A stretch of DNA of 16,474 nucleotides from JBFFXF01 sp041569895 (GTDB taxonomy: Bacteria; Planctomycetota; UBA8108; JACQVS01): contig JBFFXF010000165.1 in assembly GCA_041569895.1 (NCBI GenBank), forward strand, positions 1-16,474, written 5' to 3'. The first letter of the stretch is position 1. Each line of letters starts with the position of its first letter. The notes under the pieces are model-generated. The model was given only the letters and a program-made list of their open reading frames with translations. It was not told where the DNA came from and searched no databases. The position numbers were made by a program, and so were the translations under genes. Below are positions 1 to 6,345 of the stretch, one piece after another.

Positions 1-1340
1 ACCTCGACCCCTACCTCGACGCGATACGACGTCGCCAGGCGATCGCGATACTGCCCCTCGCGATCCCGGCCCCAGACGACGCGGTCGATCATCACCGGCC
101 GGGCGAACTCGATCTCGACCCAGCCGCTGCCGCGCGTGTTCGAGATCCAGCTCCGGGCGTTGCCGTATCGACCGTCGTTGAGGTGCTCGAGACGGTGGAT
201 GTCGTAACCGGGAAGGGTCCCCGATGCGCTGGCGGTGGCGCCGCTCGACGCCAGGGCGACGTTGCGGGCGTCCTCGCCGGCGGACCACACCTCGAACTCG
301 TCGATGCACGGCTCGGCGCCGTCGGTGGCGAGGACCGTGAAGCGGATGGCGCGCACGACCACCGGCTCGAAACGCTCGACGTTTCGCTCGTGGTCGACAG
401 CCTCGCGCACCGGCGTCTCGCCCAGCTCCCCGAGCACGCGAGCGAGCCGCTCGTCGAGCGCGGCGAGCCGGTCGCGCTCGTCGGCGCCGAGGGCCCGTCG
501 AAGCGGGCGCTCCCCGTGCTGAACGCCGGCGAAGATCGCCGAGAGCGCGTAGTAGTCACGCTGGCTGATCGGATCGAACTTGTGGTCGTGGCACCGGGCA
601 CAGGCCACGGTGAGCGCGAGAAACGTCGTCGAGGCGGCATCGACCACATCGGCCAGCTCATCCGCGCGCTGCATCAGGGTCAGGCCGATGTCGGGGCTCT
701 TGACGATGTCGTTCGGGCCGGCCACCAGGAACCCCGTCGCGGCGTCGGCGCCGAGCTCGTCGCCCGCGAGCTGCTCCGCGATGAAACGATCGTACGGCGT
801 GTCCCTGTTGAACGCGTCGATGACCCAGTCGCGATAGTGCCAGGCGTTCCGGCGCGGCCGGTTGGTCTCGAAGCCGTGCGACTCCGCGTACCGGACGACG
901 TCGAGCCAGTGCCGCGCCCAGCGCTCGCCGTAGCGCGGCGACGCGAGGAGCTCGTCGACGAGACGCTCGTACCAGTCGGGATTCGCATCGGCGAGCGCGC
1001 TCGCCATCACGTCCGGCGTCGGCGGCAGGCCGGTGAGCGTCAGGTGCACGCGTCGGACCAGCGTCGCCCGATCGGCGGGAGGCGCGGGAGCGAGATCACG
1101 TCGGGCGAGCGCGGCGGCGACGTGGGCGTCGAGCGGGTCGCAGACGTGCTCGTCGCGATCGCGGGCCGCCTGGTCAGCCTCGCGGGCGATCGACGGCGGC
1201 GCGTCGTCGAGCGGACGGAACGCCCAGTGCTCGAGCAGCGGGTCGTCGGCGAACGCCGGGCTCGCGAGGAGCGTGGCGATGGCGACGACGATGGCGACGC
1301 CCTCCGTCCGACGCGCCGGGGAGACACGACTCTCTCTCAT
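1..1340 (-). CDS. PSCyt2 (DUF1549) domain protein with discoidin-like insert, partial
   Basis: This open frame starts at ATG 1340 and runs off the left edge after 446 codons without a stop, so it is 3'-truncated here. Residues 1-31 look like a signal peptide (ending ASPAFA-DD). The stretch after HWAFRPL and up to about residue 280 matches the PSCyt2/DUF1549 family of Planctomycetota, including RYGERWARHWLDVVRYAES and the CxxCH motif CARCH at residues 247-251 followed by DHKFDPISQRDYYAL. About residues 325-446 resemble an F5/8 type C (discoidin) sugar-binding domain, with IDEFEVW, LNDGRYGN and WVEIEFARPVMIDRVVW. Family members normally continue into a DUF1553 (PSD1) domain, which would lie outside the window. 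The exact reaction is unknown; the protein is presumably exported. No good Shine-Dalgarno sequence precedes ATG 1340, but no other in-frame start is visible before it. It is divergent from the lipoprotein at 1438. Confidence 0.9.
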   Translation of the reverse strand, partial: MRESRVSPARRTEGVAIVVAIATLLASPAFADDPLLEHWAFRPLDDAPPSIAREADQAARDRDEHVCDPLDAHVAAALARRDLAPAPPADRATLVRRVHLTLTGLPPTPDVMASALADANPDWYERLVDELLASPRYGERWARHWLDVVRYAESHGFETNRPRRNAWHYRDWVIDAFNRDTPYDRFIAEQLAGDELGADAATGFLVAGPNDIVKSPDIGLTLMQRADELADVVDAASTTFLALTVACARCHDHKFDPISQRDYYALSAIFAGVQHGERPLRRALGADERDRLAALDERLARVLGELGETPVREAVDHERNVERFEPVVVRAIRFTVLATDGAEPCIDEFEVWSAGEDARNVALASSGATASASGTLPGYDIHRLEHLNDGRYGNARSWISNTRGSGWVEIEFARPVMIDRVVWGRDREGQYRDRLATSYRVEVGVE

Positions 1341-1437
1341 GCCCCACAGCCTACCGCACGCCGCCGCCGACCGGAAGTGGACGCGGCCGATCGCCGACTT
1401 TCACCCCGCCGGGGCGTGTGGCACAATGCCGCCGCCG

Positions 1438-1962
1438 ATGAGATCCCTCGCGCTCACCCTGCTGGTCCTGGTCTGCTCCTGCGCCGCCCCCGCGCCGGAG
1501 CCGGGGACGGGTGAATCCCCGGTGGTGGTGGCGGCGCTCGACGCGCTCTGGCGTGACCTCTCGTCGGGGGACCCCGTGGCTCGCCGTGCGGCGGTCGACG
1601 GGTTCGAGCGCCTGGCGGCGCCGGCGAGTCGCTACCTGCGCGCCCACCTCCACGAGACCACCGATCCCGAGTCGAGACTGGCCGCCGTCGAGGCGCTCGC
1701 CGGCGCCGGCGATGGCGGCGAGCCGTGGCGCGCCCTCGAGGCATCGATCGCGGCGCTCGCGGACGCGTTCCGCGTGGCGCCCGATGCCGCGGCGCGGAGC
1801 CACGTCCTCGAGGCGCTTCTCACCGTCGACTGGGACCGGGTCGGCCGCATCGAGGAGATCCGCTGGACCGGCCTCTGGATCGCGCGCCTCGCGGCGGGAG
1901 ACGCGGACCCACGCCTGCGGTCACTCGGCGAACAGCTGGAGCAGCGGCTAGGCGGGCCGTGA
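1438..1962 (+). CDS. small lipoprotein with HEAT-like helical repeats
   Basis: The 174-residue product begins MRSLALTLLVLVCSC, a basic start, a hydrophobic stretch and a lipobox-like end with cysteines at 13 and 15. It is therefore likely a lipoprotein. The mature part is Ala/Arg/Glu-rich and helical. The segments around DPVARRAAVDGFERLA and DPESRLAAVEALAGAG look like HEAT-type repeats, which usually mediate protein contacts. No catalytic motif is visible. An in-frame ATG at 1426 would add four residues (MPPP); 1438 gives the better signal peptide. A CACAAT hexamer at 1422-1427 could be a -10 box giving a very short or absent leader, but no convincing -35 was found. It is divergent from the PSCyt2 gene and convergent with the dockerin-like gene. 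Specific function unknown. Confidence 0.72.
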   Translation: MRSLALTLLVLVCSCAAPAPEPGTGESPVVVAALDALWRDLSSGDPVARRAAVDGFERLAAPASRYLRAHLHETTDPESRLAAVEALAGAGDGGEPWRALEASIAALADAFRVAPDAAARSHVLEALLTVDWDRVGRIEEIRWTGLWIARLAAGDADPRLRSLGEQLEQRLGGP

Positions 1963-1992
1963 CTCCCGCGAAGAATCGACTTCGGAGGCTTG

Positions 1993-2145
1993 CTGTCAGA
2001 CGACTCAGGAGGAAGGAAGAAACGCAGTCCAGGAAAGGGGGAAGGTCCGCTCGACGGCTCGAGCGAGCTCACGACGCCGGACCCTATCAGTCCAGCCGTT
2101 TCCTGCCTTCCTCTTCTTCCTGCGTTCCTGATAAGTCGTCGGCAG
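1993..2145. repeat. long imperfect inverted repeat between convergent genes
   Basis: Paired arms nest around a centre near 2063: 1993-1997 with 2141-2145 (one G-T pair), 1999-2005 GACGACT with 2134-2140 AGTCGTC, 2006-2010 CAGGA with 2126-2130 TCCTG, 2015-2021 GGAAGAA with 2114-2120 TTCTTCC, 2030-2036 CAGGAAA with 2099-2105 TTTCCTG, and 2045-2049 GTCCG with 2078-2082 CGGAC. The left arm is purine-rich and the right arm pyrimidine-rich. It fills most of the 194-nt gap between two converging genes. It may therefore be a bidirectional transcription barrier, although no terminator T-run follows. It could also be a remnant of a small mobile repeat. Confidence 0.6.
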
Positions 2146-2156
2146 AAATCGCCCGC

Positions 2157-4226
2157 TTACCCTCCGCAGGGCGGATGCGATTCGCAGCCGAGGTCTCGTG
2201 AGCCCTCCGGGTCGAGCCCGCACTCCGGGAACGGTTGGCCCGGAGCGGCCTGGCCGAGGAAGAGGAAGCCGAGCACGCCGATGCCGTCGGTGATGTTGAG
2301 CTCGCCGTCGTCGTTGACGTCCATCGCCTCCTGGCACGGCGGCGCCCTGTCGCCGAGGAAGAGCACACCGAGGATCTTGACGGCGTCGGTGATGTTGAGC
2401 TCGCCGTCCTGTGTCGAATCGCCGCGGATGAACTGCGTGCCGACCGGGCCGGCCGGGGAGAAGGAGAGAAAGAGCCCCTCGGTGAACGGCTGCAGCAGGT
2501 CGTCCTGGATGGCGACCGAGAAGGCGTGGCCGCCGCCGCCCTCGAAGACCTTGACCATGAGACTGTTCTCGCCCTCCTCGAAGATCACCGGGTCGAACGG
2601 CGTGTCATCCGGCGAGCACGATGAGCCCGCCGGACGGCCGATGCTGTTCACCCAGATCTCCTCGCCGTTGAGGAACACCTGCACGGAGTCGTCGCTCGAG
2701 ATGGCCAGGAACGCCTCGACCGACTCCTCCGCGAAGACGTAGATCTGGGCGTAGTTCATGACGTTGTTGATGTCCCGCCCGAAGGCGGCGCCGGACTGGA
2801 AGTCGACGGTCGATCCGACGCCCTCCCACGTGAAGACGGTCGGCACGCCTCCCGGGTTCCGTCGGAGGACCGGATTGCCGCTGTCGAGCCCGATGCTCGC
2901 CGCTGCGCCGCTGAAGTCGGTCTCGATCGAGGCTCCGGGAGCCCACTCGAAATCGAGCTCGCCGATCTCGCCGTCGGTGAGATAGTCACGCTGGATCTCC
3001 TCGACCGGCGGCGCCGCGCCGCCCTCCTGTGTGAACGCGCCGAGGATGTTCCACATGCGGATGCCCCCGCACTCGTCGAAGGGCGCCTCGACCAGGATGC
3101 ATTTCGTCGGCTGACGGCCGCTGTTCGTCACGACGATCTCGTGGTCCGTGTTGTCGAGCGGCACCTGCTCGCTGGTGAGCTCCGCGCTCTCGCTCGTCCC
3201 GTCGACCGTGGCGACGTCCTCGCCGTCGACGGAGATGGTGATCGGCCTGGCGGTGTTGGCGCCGTCCGGGTTGACCCACGTCAGCGACACGCTGCCGTCC
3301 TCGTTTCGTTCGCAGGTGAGCGATTCGACGGCCGGCGTGATCTCGCATCCCTCCTCGACCGGCACCGTCGGGTCGATGAAGACGAGCTTGCCGAACGCGC
3401 CGGGGTTGCGCCAGGCGCTCTCGGTGACCTCCTTCTTCGACCACATCAGCTTGTGGTCACGGTCGCCGCCGTCGTCGTCGTCCTGGCCGTGGATGTTGAA
3501 GCCGATGGTCTGGCAGTGATCGGGCTCGATCGCCCAGGCGGGGGTGCCGTCGTCGTTGTTTCCCTCCGTCGTCAGGGCGATGGCGATCTCCGCCTGCCAG
3601 CCGACATACATCTCGTCCTCGTCGGTGACCGACTGCACGACGCCCTGAGCCACCTCGGGGTGCGAGCCGGCGAAGTCGCAGTTCCTGCCGCCCGCGACGC
3701 CGCCGAAGACCAGCAGCTCGGGATCGCCGAATCCGTCGTTCTCGAGCCCGACGGTGATCTGGGCGTCGTCCGTCCCGTAGCACTGCGCGTCGCCGGGCTC
3801 GAGGCACTCGGGCCCGTCGTTCTCCGCGTCGATGTACACCTCGACGGAGTCGTCCCTCCACACGTCGCAGAGCGACTGCTCCTCGTTCTGCTTGATGTCG
3901 TCGGTGATCCGCCAGGCGACGTAGAGGAACTCCTCGTCCGCCAGCGCCGCCCACTCGAACTCCAGGTCCTCCTCGGGAGAGATGCCGGCGAACGGGTCGC
4001 CGCGAGCCTGGTCCGAGGGGTTCGTCCATCCGTGCCACGCCGCGCGCGACCACGCTTCCTCGTCGAGCTCGCCGTCGAGGTCGAGCGCCAGCCCGCCCTC
4101 CGCGAGGTCGATTCTCGGACAGAAGTAGATCTCGCCCTCGATGCCGGCGGGAAAGTCCTGCGCTCCGACGGCGGCGGCCAGAATCAGGGACAGAGAGAAA
4201 GCGGAAGGAAAAAGGACCCTGCGCAT
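2157..4226 (-). CDS. secreted CBM9-like / Fn3-like / PA14-like protein with dockerin-like tail
   Basis: The 689-residue product begins with a signal peptide (residues 1-22, ending AAAVGA-QD). Residues about 30-283 resemble a CBM9/DOMON-like sugar-binding domain, with LDGELDEEAWSRAAW, FLYVAWRITDD and DDSVEVYIDAENDG. Residues about 296-385 look like an Fn3-type beta sandwich. Residues about 386-590 look PA14-like (AISSDDSVQVFLNGEEIW). Residues 601-660 hold two dockerin-type calcium loops (GDSTQDGELNITD and DVNDDGELNITD). The tail ends LGCESHPPCGG, a Cys-Pro ending I associate with exported planctomycete proteins. ATG 4226 is chosen because CAGGAGGG lies six bases upstream and a promoter lies behind it. 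ATG 4259 would add 11 residues. It is probably extracellular and glycan-binding; no catalytic domain is seen. Confidence 0.88.
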   Translation of the reverse strand: MRRVLFPSAFSLSLILAAAVGAQDFPAGIEGEIYFCPRIDLAEGGLALDLDGELDEEAWSRAAWHGWTNPSDQARGDPFAGISPEEDLEFEWAALADEEFLYVAWRITDDIKQNEEQSLCDVWRDDSVEVYIDAENDGPECLEPGDAQCYGTDDAQITVGLENDGFGDPELLVFGGVAGGRNCDFAGSHPEVAQGVVQSVTDEDEMYVGWQAEIAIALTTEGNNDDGTPAWAIEPDHCQTIGFNIHGQDDDDGGDRDHKLMWSKKEVTESAWRNPGAFGKLVFIDPTVPVEEGCEITPAVESLTCERNEDGSVSLTWVNPDGANTARPITISVDGEDVATVDGTSESAELTSEQVPLDNTDHEIVVTNSGRQPTKCILVEAPFDECGGIRMWNILGAFTQEGGAAPPVEEIQRDYLTDGEIGELDFEWAPGASIETDFSGAAASIGLDSGNPVLRRNPGGVPTVFTWEGVGSTVDFQSGAAFGRDINNVMNYAQIYVFAEESVEAFLAISSDDSVQVFLNGEEIWVNSIGRPAGSSCSPDDTPFDPVIFEEGENSLMVKVFEGGGGHAFSVAIQDDLLQPFTEGLFLSFSPAGPVGTQFIRGDSTQDGELNITDAVKILGVLFLGDRAPPCQEAMDVNDDGELNITDGIGVLGFLFLGQAAPGQPFPECGLDPEGSRDLGCESHPPCGG

Positions 4227-4277
4227 GGCAGCCCTCCTGAGCAGGTGGAAGAAGAACATGTCGACCCTTCGGCGGTG

Positions 4278-4307
4278 ATTGTACGCAGGTCGTGTGGTTG
4301 CTGTAAA
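4278..4307 (-). promoter_or_regulatory. sigma70-like promoter for the dockerin-like gene
   Basis: On the minus strand TTTACA (4307-4302) and TACAAT (4283-4278) are separated by 18 nt. Each matches the sigma70 consensus at five of six positions. Transcription would start near 4270, about 44 nt before ATG 4226. This argues against start codons further upstream. Confidence 0.6.
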
Positions 4308-4330
4308 GAACCGGATCCTGCGCTCGCCGT

Positions 4331-4360
4331 CTGCCATCGCGCCGATCGCTGGCGTATACT
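4331..4360 (+). promoter_or_regulatory. sigma70-like promoter for the TPR gene
   Basis: CTGCCA (4331-4336) and TATACT (4355-4360) are 18 nt apart. Transcription would begin near 4367, directly at the GGAGG Shine-Dalgarno sequence at 4368-4372, which lies eight bases before GTG 4381. The promoter is back-to-back with the minus-strand promoter at 4278-4307. Confidence 0.55.
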
Positions 4361-4380
4361 CGTCAGCGGAGGATCACAAC

Positions 4381-5514
4381 GTGACTCTGCCGTCGATATG
4401 CGCGCCGATCCTGATCGCCTGCCTGCCGCTGTCTCCGACGGGCGACGTCACGGAGGCAGTGGCACGGGGCGAGACGTTGCTCGCCCGCGGCGACGATGTC
4501 GGGGCCCGATCCGCGTTCCTGGCGGCGCTCGAAGTCGACCCGACCTCGGTGCGCGCGCTCGCGGGATGCGCCGAGGCGATGCGGCGACTGGGGGATCTCG
4601 ACGCCGCCCTCGAGGTGCTGTCGCGCGCCGGTGACCTGGATCGAGCACCGCGGCTTCTCGTCACCGCCGCGGCCGTGCTCGAGGACCTCGAGCGCTTCGA
4701 GCGCGCCCGCGATCACCTCGAGCGCGCCATCGCGCAGCAGCCGGACAGCAACGAGGCGAGGCTCGCGCTCGGCGTGCTCCTCCTCCGTCGCGGTCGGAAC
4801 GAGGAGGCATCGGCGTCGTTTCGACGGTGCCTCGAGATCGATGCGCGCAGCGTGGCGGCCCGGCACAACCTCGCCCTCGCGCGCGCCAGGCTCGGGGCGC
4901 TCGAGGAGGCCGTCGACGAGTACCACCGGGCCGCGGCGCTCGAGCCGGGAAACGCCAGGGTGCTCTACGGCCTCGGATCGGCGCTCGAGAAGCTCGACCG
5001 GCTCCCCGAGGCCCGCGACGCGCTCGCGCGCGCCATCGAGGGGGATCCCGAGTTCGCGGCAGCGCATTACAGGCTCGCCAACGTGCTGGTGCGCCTCGGA
5101 CGCCGCGACGAGGGGCTGAGCGCGATGCGGCGATTCCGCTCGCTCAAGGCGCGCGATCACTTCGCTCGCGCAGAGACCGCCCGCGAGCGCGGCGACGTGC
5201 GGCGCGCGATTCGCGAGTACCAGCGGTCGCTGGACGCGCATCCGGCGCTCGTCGACGCCCACGCCCGTCTCGGCCTCCTCTACCTGCGGTCACGCGACGC
5301 CGACGCCGCCCTGCGGCACGTCCGCACCGCCGCGCGGCTCGAGCCACGCGGGTTCCGCTTCGCCAACGTGGCCTGGGTGTGCCTGAAGAGCGGACGGCCC
5401 GACGAGGCGCGGCGCTGGGTGGCCCGGGCGCTCGAGGCCGAGCCGGGCCGCGCCGAGTGGGAGGCGCTCCACCGCGAAATCGAGAGCACGCGTCCACCCG
5501 GCAAGCCGGAGTGA
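4381..5514 (+). CDS. tetratricopeptide repeat (TPR) protein, possible lipoprotein
   Basis: The 377-residue product is almost entirely TPR helices from about residue 22 to 359. Clear units include ARSAFLAALEVDPTSVRAL, HNLALARARLGALEEAVDEY and RLANVLVRLGRRDEGL. TPR proteins act as scaffolds and have no enzyme activity of their own. GTG 4381 is chosen because GGAGG at 4368-4372 and a promoter at 4331-4360 precede it. The start MTLPSICAPILIAC contains a lipobox-like LIAC with Cys14, but no Lys or Arg before it, so lipid modification is uncertain. It is a single-gene unit divergent from the dockerin-like gene. The composite repeat begins 30 nt after its stop. The partner protein is unknown. Confidence 0.88.
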   Translation: MTLPSICAPILIACLPLSPTGDVTEAVARGETLLARGDDVGARSAFLAALEVDPTSVRALAGCAEAMRRLGDLDAALEVLSRAGDLDRAPRLLVTAAAVLEDLERFERARDHLERAIAQQPDSNEARLALGVLLLRRGRNEEASASFRRCLEIDARSVAARHNLALARARLGALEEAVDEYHRAAALEPGNARVLYGLGSALEKLDRLPEARDALARAIEGDPEFAAAHYRLANVLVRLGRRDEGLSAMRRFRSLKARDHFARAETARERGDVRRAIREYQRSLDAHPALVDAHARLGLLYLRSRDADAALRHVRTAARLEPRGFRFANVAWVCLKSGRPDEARRWVARALEAEPGRAEWEALHREIESTRPPGKPE

Positions 5515-5543
5515 GGGACCGGGACGGCGAGCTGACAGCGCGG

Positions 5544-5751
5544 GTCGGAGTCGGTCTCTGATCTCTGATCTCTGATCTCGGACCTCGGACCTCGGACCTC
5601 GGAGTCGGCATCGGAATCGGAATCGGCGTCGGGGTCGGAGTCGGCGTCGGTATCGGCCATCGGTATTGGAGTCGGTCATCGGACTCTGCAACCAGAGCCC
5701 TCGAGGACGGGCACGGGAACGGGCACGGGAACGGGAACGGGTACGGGTACG
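5544..5751 (+). repeat. composite heptamer/hexamer repeat with period-6 G-tracts
   Basis: Four modules follow each other. First, TCTCTGA occurs three times at 5555-5575. Next come CTCGGAC-type heptamers to about 5603. Then degenerate TCGGNR hexamers run to about 5686. Finally, after a small CTCTG-CAAC-CAGAG hairpin (5684-5697), seven GGG tracts at exact 6-nt spacing occupy 5709-5747, with loops CAC, AAC or TAC. A T5 run follows at 5752-5756. The same modules in the same order recur at 16278-16437. The block fills most of the 294-nt gap between the TPR stop (5514) and the end of the thioesterase gene (5809). Dipeptide-repeat reading frames across it are artefacts of the 6-nt period. Confidence 0.9.
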
Positions 5752-5808
5752 TTTTTGCAACGATGGGGTCGGACGTCGGAATCCGTATCGGGCGTGCCGC
5801 TCCCCGGC

Positions 5809-6228
5809 TCACGCGTCGGGCGACACCACCTCGAACGCCCCCGAGACCTCCGGCGGGATGCGCCGGGGCGAGCCGCTGTCGCGATCGACGAACGCCCAGT
5901 CGGTCTCCGCCACGGCGAGCTCGCTGCCGTCCGAGGCGCGCACGATGCGATACTTCCGGAGCGACAGCACGCGGCGGAAGTCCGACACCCAGGTCAGCAC
6001 GACGATCACGTCGCCCCGACCCGCCGGACGGCGATAGGTGATCGAGTGCGACCGCACGACCCACGCGACGCCGTGCTCGCGATAGCGATCCGCCGGCCAC
6101 CCGCGGGCCGCCGAGTGCCGCTCCGCCGCGGCCTGCATCCAGCGCAGGTACTCGACGTTGTTGACGTGACCCTGCTCGTCGAGCTCCTCGTCGCGAACCG
6201 TCAATCGGTGCTCGTAGATGGCGGGCAT
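5809..6228 (-). CDS. hotdog-fold acyl-CoA thioesterase (4HBT / YbgC-FadM-like)
   Basis: The 139-residue product has the size and sequence of a single hotdog domain of the 4HBT family, cytoplasmic enzymes that hydrolyse acyl-CoA or acyl-ACP thioesters. The helix motif LDEQGHVNNVEYLRWM carries the probable catalytic Asp17 with the GHVNN signature at 20-24. Later strands RSHSITYRRPAGRGDVIVV and AETDWAFVDRDSG also fit the family. ATG 6228 (MPAIYEH) is chosen because upstream codons run into the repeat at 6261-6301. The Shine-Dalgarno sequence is weak. A 5-bp inverted repeat (CTCGA...TCGAG, 6229-6245) lies directly against the start and could limit initiation. It is downstream of the CRTAC1-type gene with a 117-nt gap, so cotranscription is possible but uncertain. 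The acyl substrate cannot be predicted. Confidence 0.88.
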   Translation of the reverse strand: MPAIYEHRLTVRDEELDEQGHVNNVEYLRWMQAAAERHSAARGWPADRYREHGVAWVVRSHSITYRRPAGRGDVIVVLTWVSDFRRVLSLRKYRIVRASDGSELAVAETDWAFVDRDSGSPRRIPPEVSGAFEVVSPDA

Positions 6229-6260
6229 CTCGAAAAGCTCTCGAGTCCGGAGTGACTCTT

Positions 6261-6301
6261 TTCCCGTTCCCGTTCCCGTCCCCGGAACTCGGGAACGGGA
6301 A
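6261..6301. repeat. period-6 C/G-tract repeat forming an inverted repeat
   Basis: Three TTCCCG hexamers (6261-6278) and CCCC at 6280-6283 are followed by CGGGAACGGGAA at 6290-6301. The second half is the exact reverse complement of TTCCCGTTCCCG, giving a 12-bp stem with an 11-nt loop. On the minus strand the block has four G-tracts at about 6-nt spacing. It lies between the CRTAC1-type and thioesterase genes. No T-run follows on the minus strand, so it is not a standard terminator for them. Confidence 0.8.
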
Positions 6302-6345
6302 GACGGCCCGAATTGGGGCACCACAAGCGATCGCGTCCGCGCATT

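Noticed and set aside
183..1514. Long plus-strand open frame opposite the PSCyt2 gene
   Set aside because: Antisense shadow in GC-rich DNA. It has no family signature, whereas the minus strand gives a clear PSCyt2 protein.
3141..4634. Plus-strand open frame opposite the dockerin-like gene
   Set aside because: Composition is Val/Arg/Asp-rich without domains, and it crosses the divergent promoters and the TPR start.
5555..5575. CRISPR array
   Set aside because: The units are 6-7 nt and directly adjacent, with no spacers and no cas genes in the window.
5709..5756. Intrinsic terminator formed by the G-tract block and the T5 run
   Set aside because: No stem-loop directly precedes the T-run. The nearest hairpin (5684-5697) is more than 50 nt upstream.
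5280..5760. Open frames encoding Ser-Asp, Thr-Pro or Arg-Ser dipeptide repeats across the 5544-5751 block
   Set aside because: A 6-nt period yields dipeptide repeats in every frame. No start context or conserved protein supports them.
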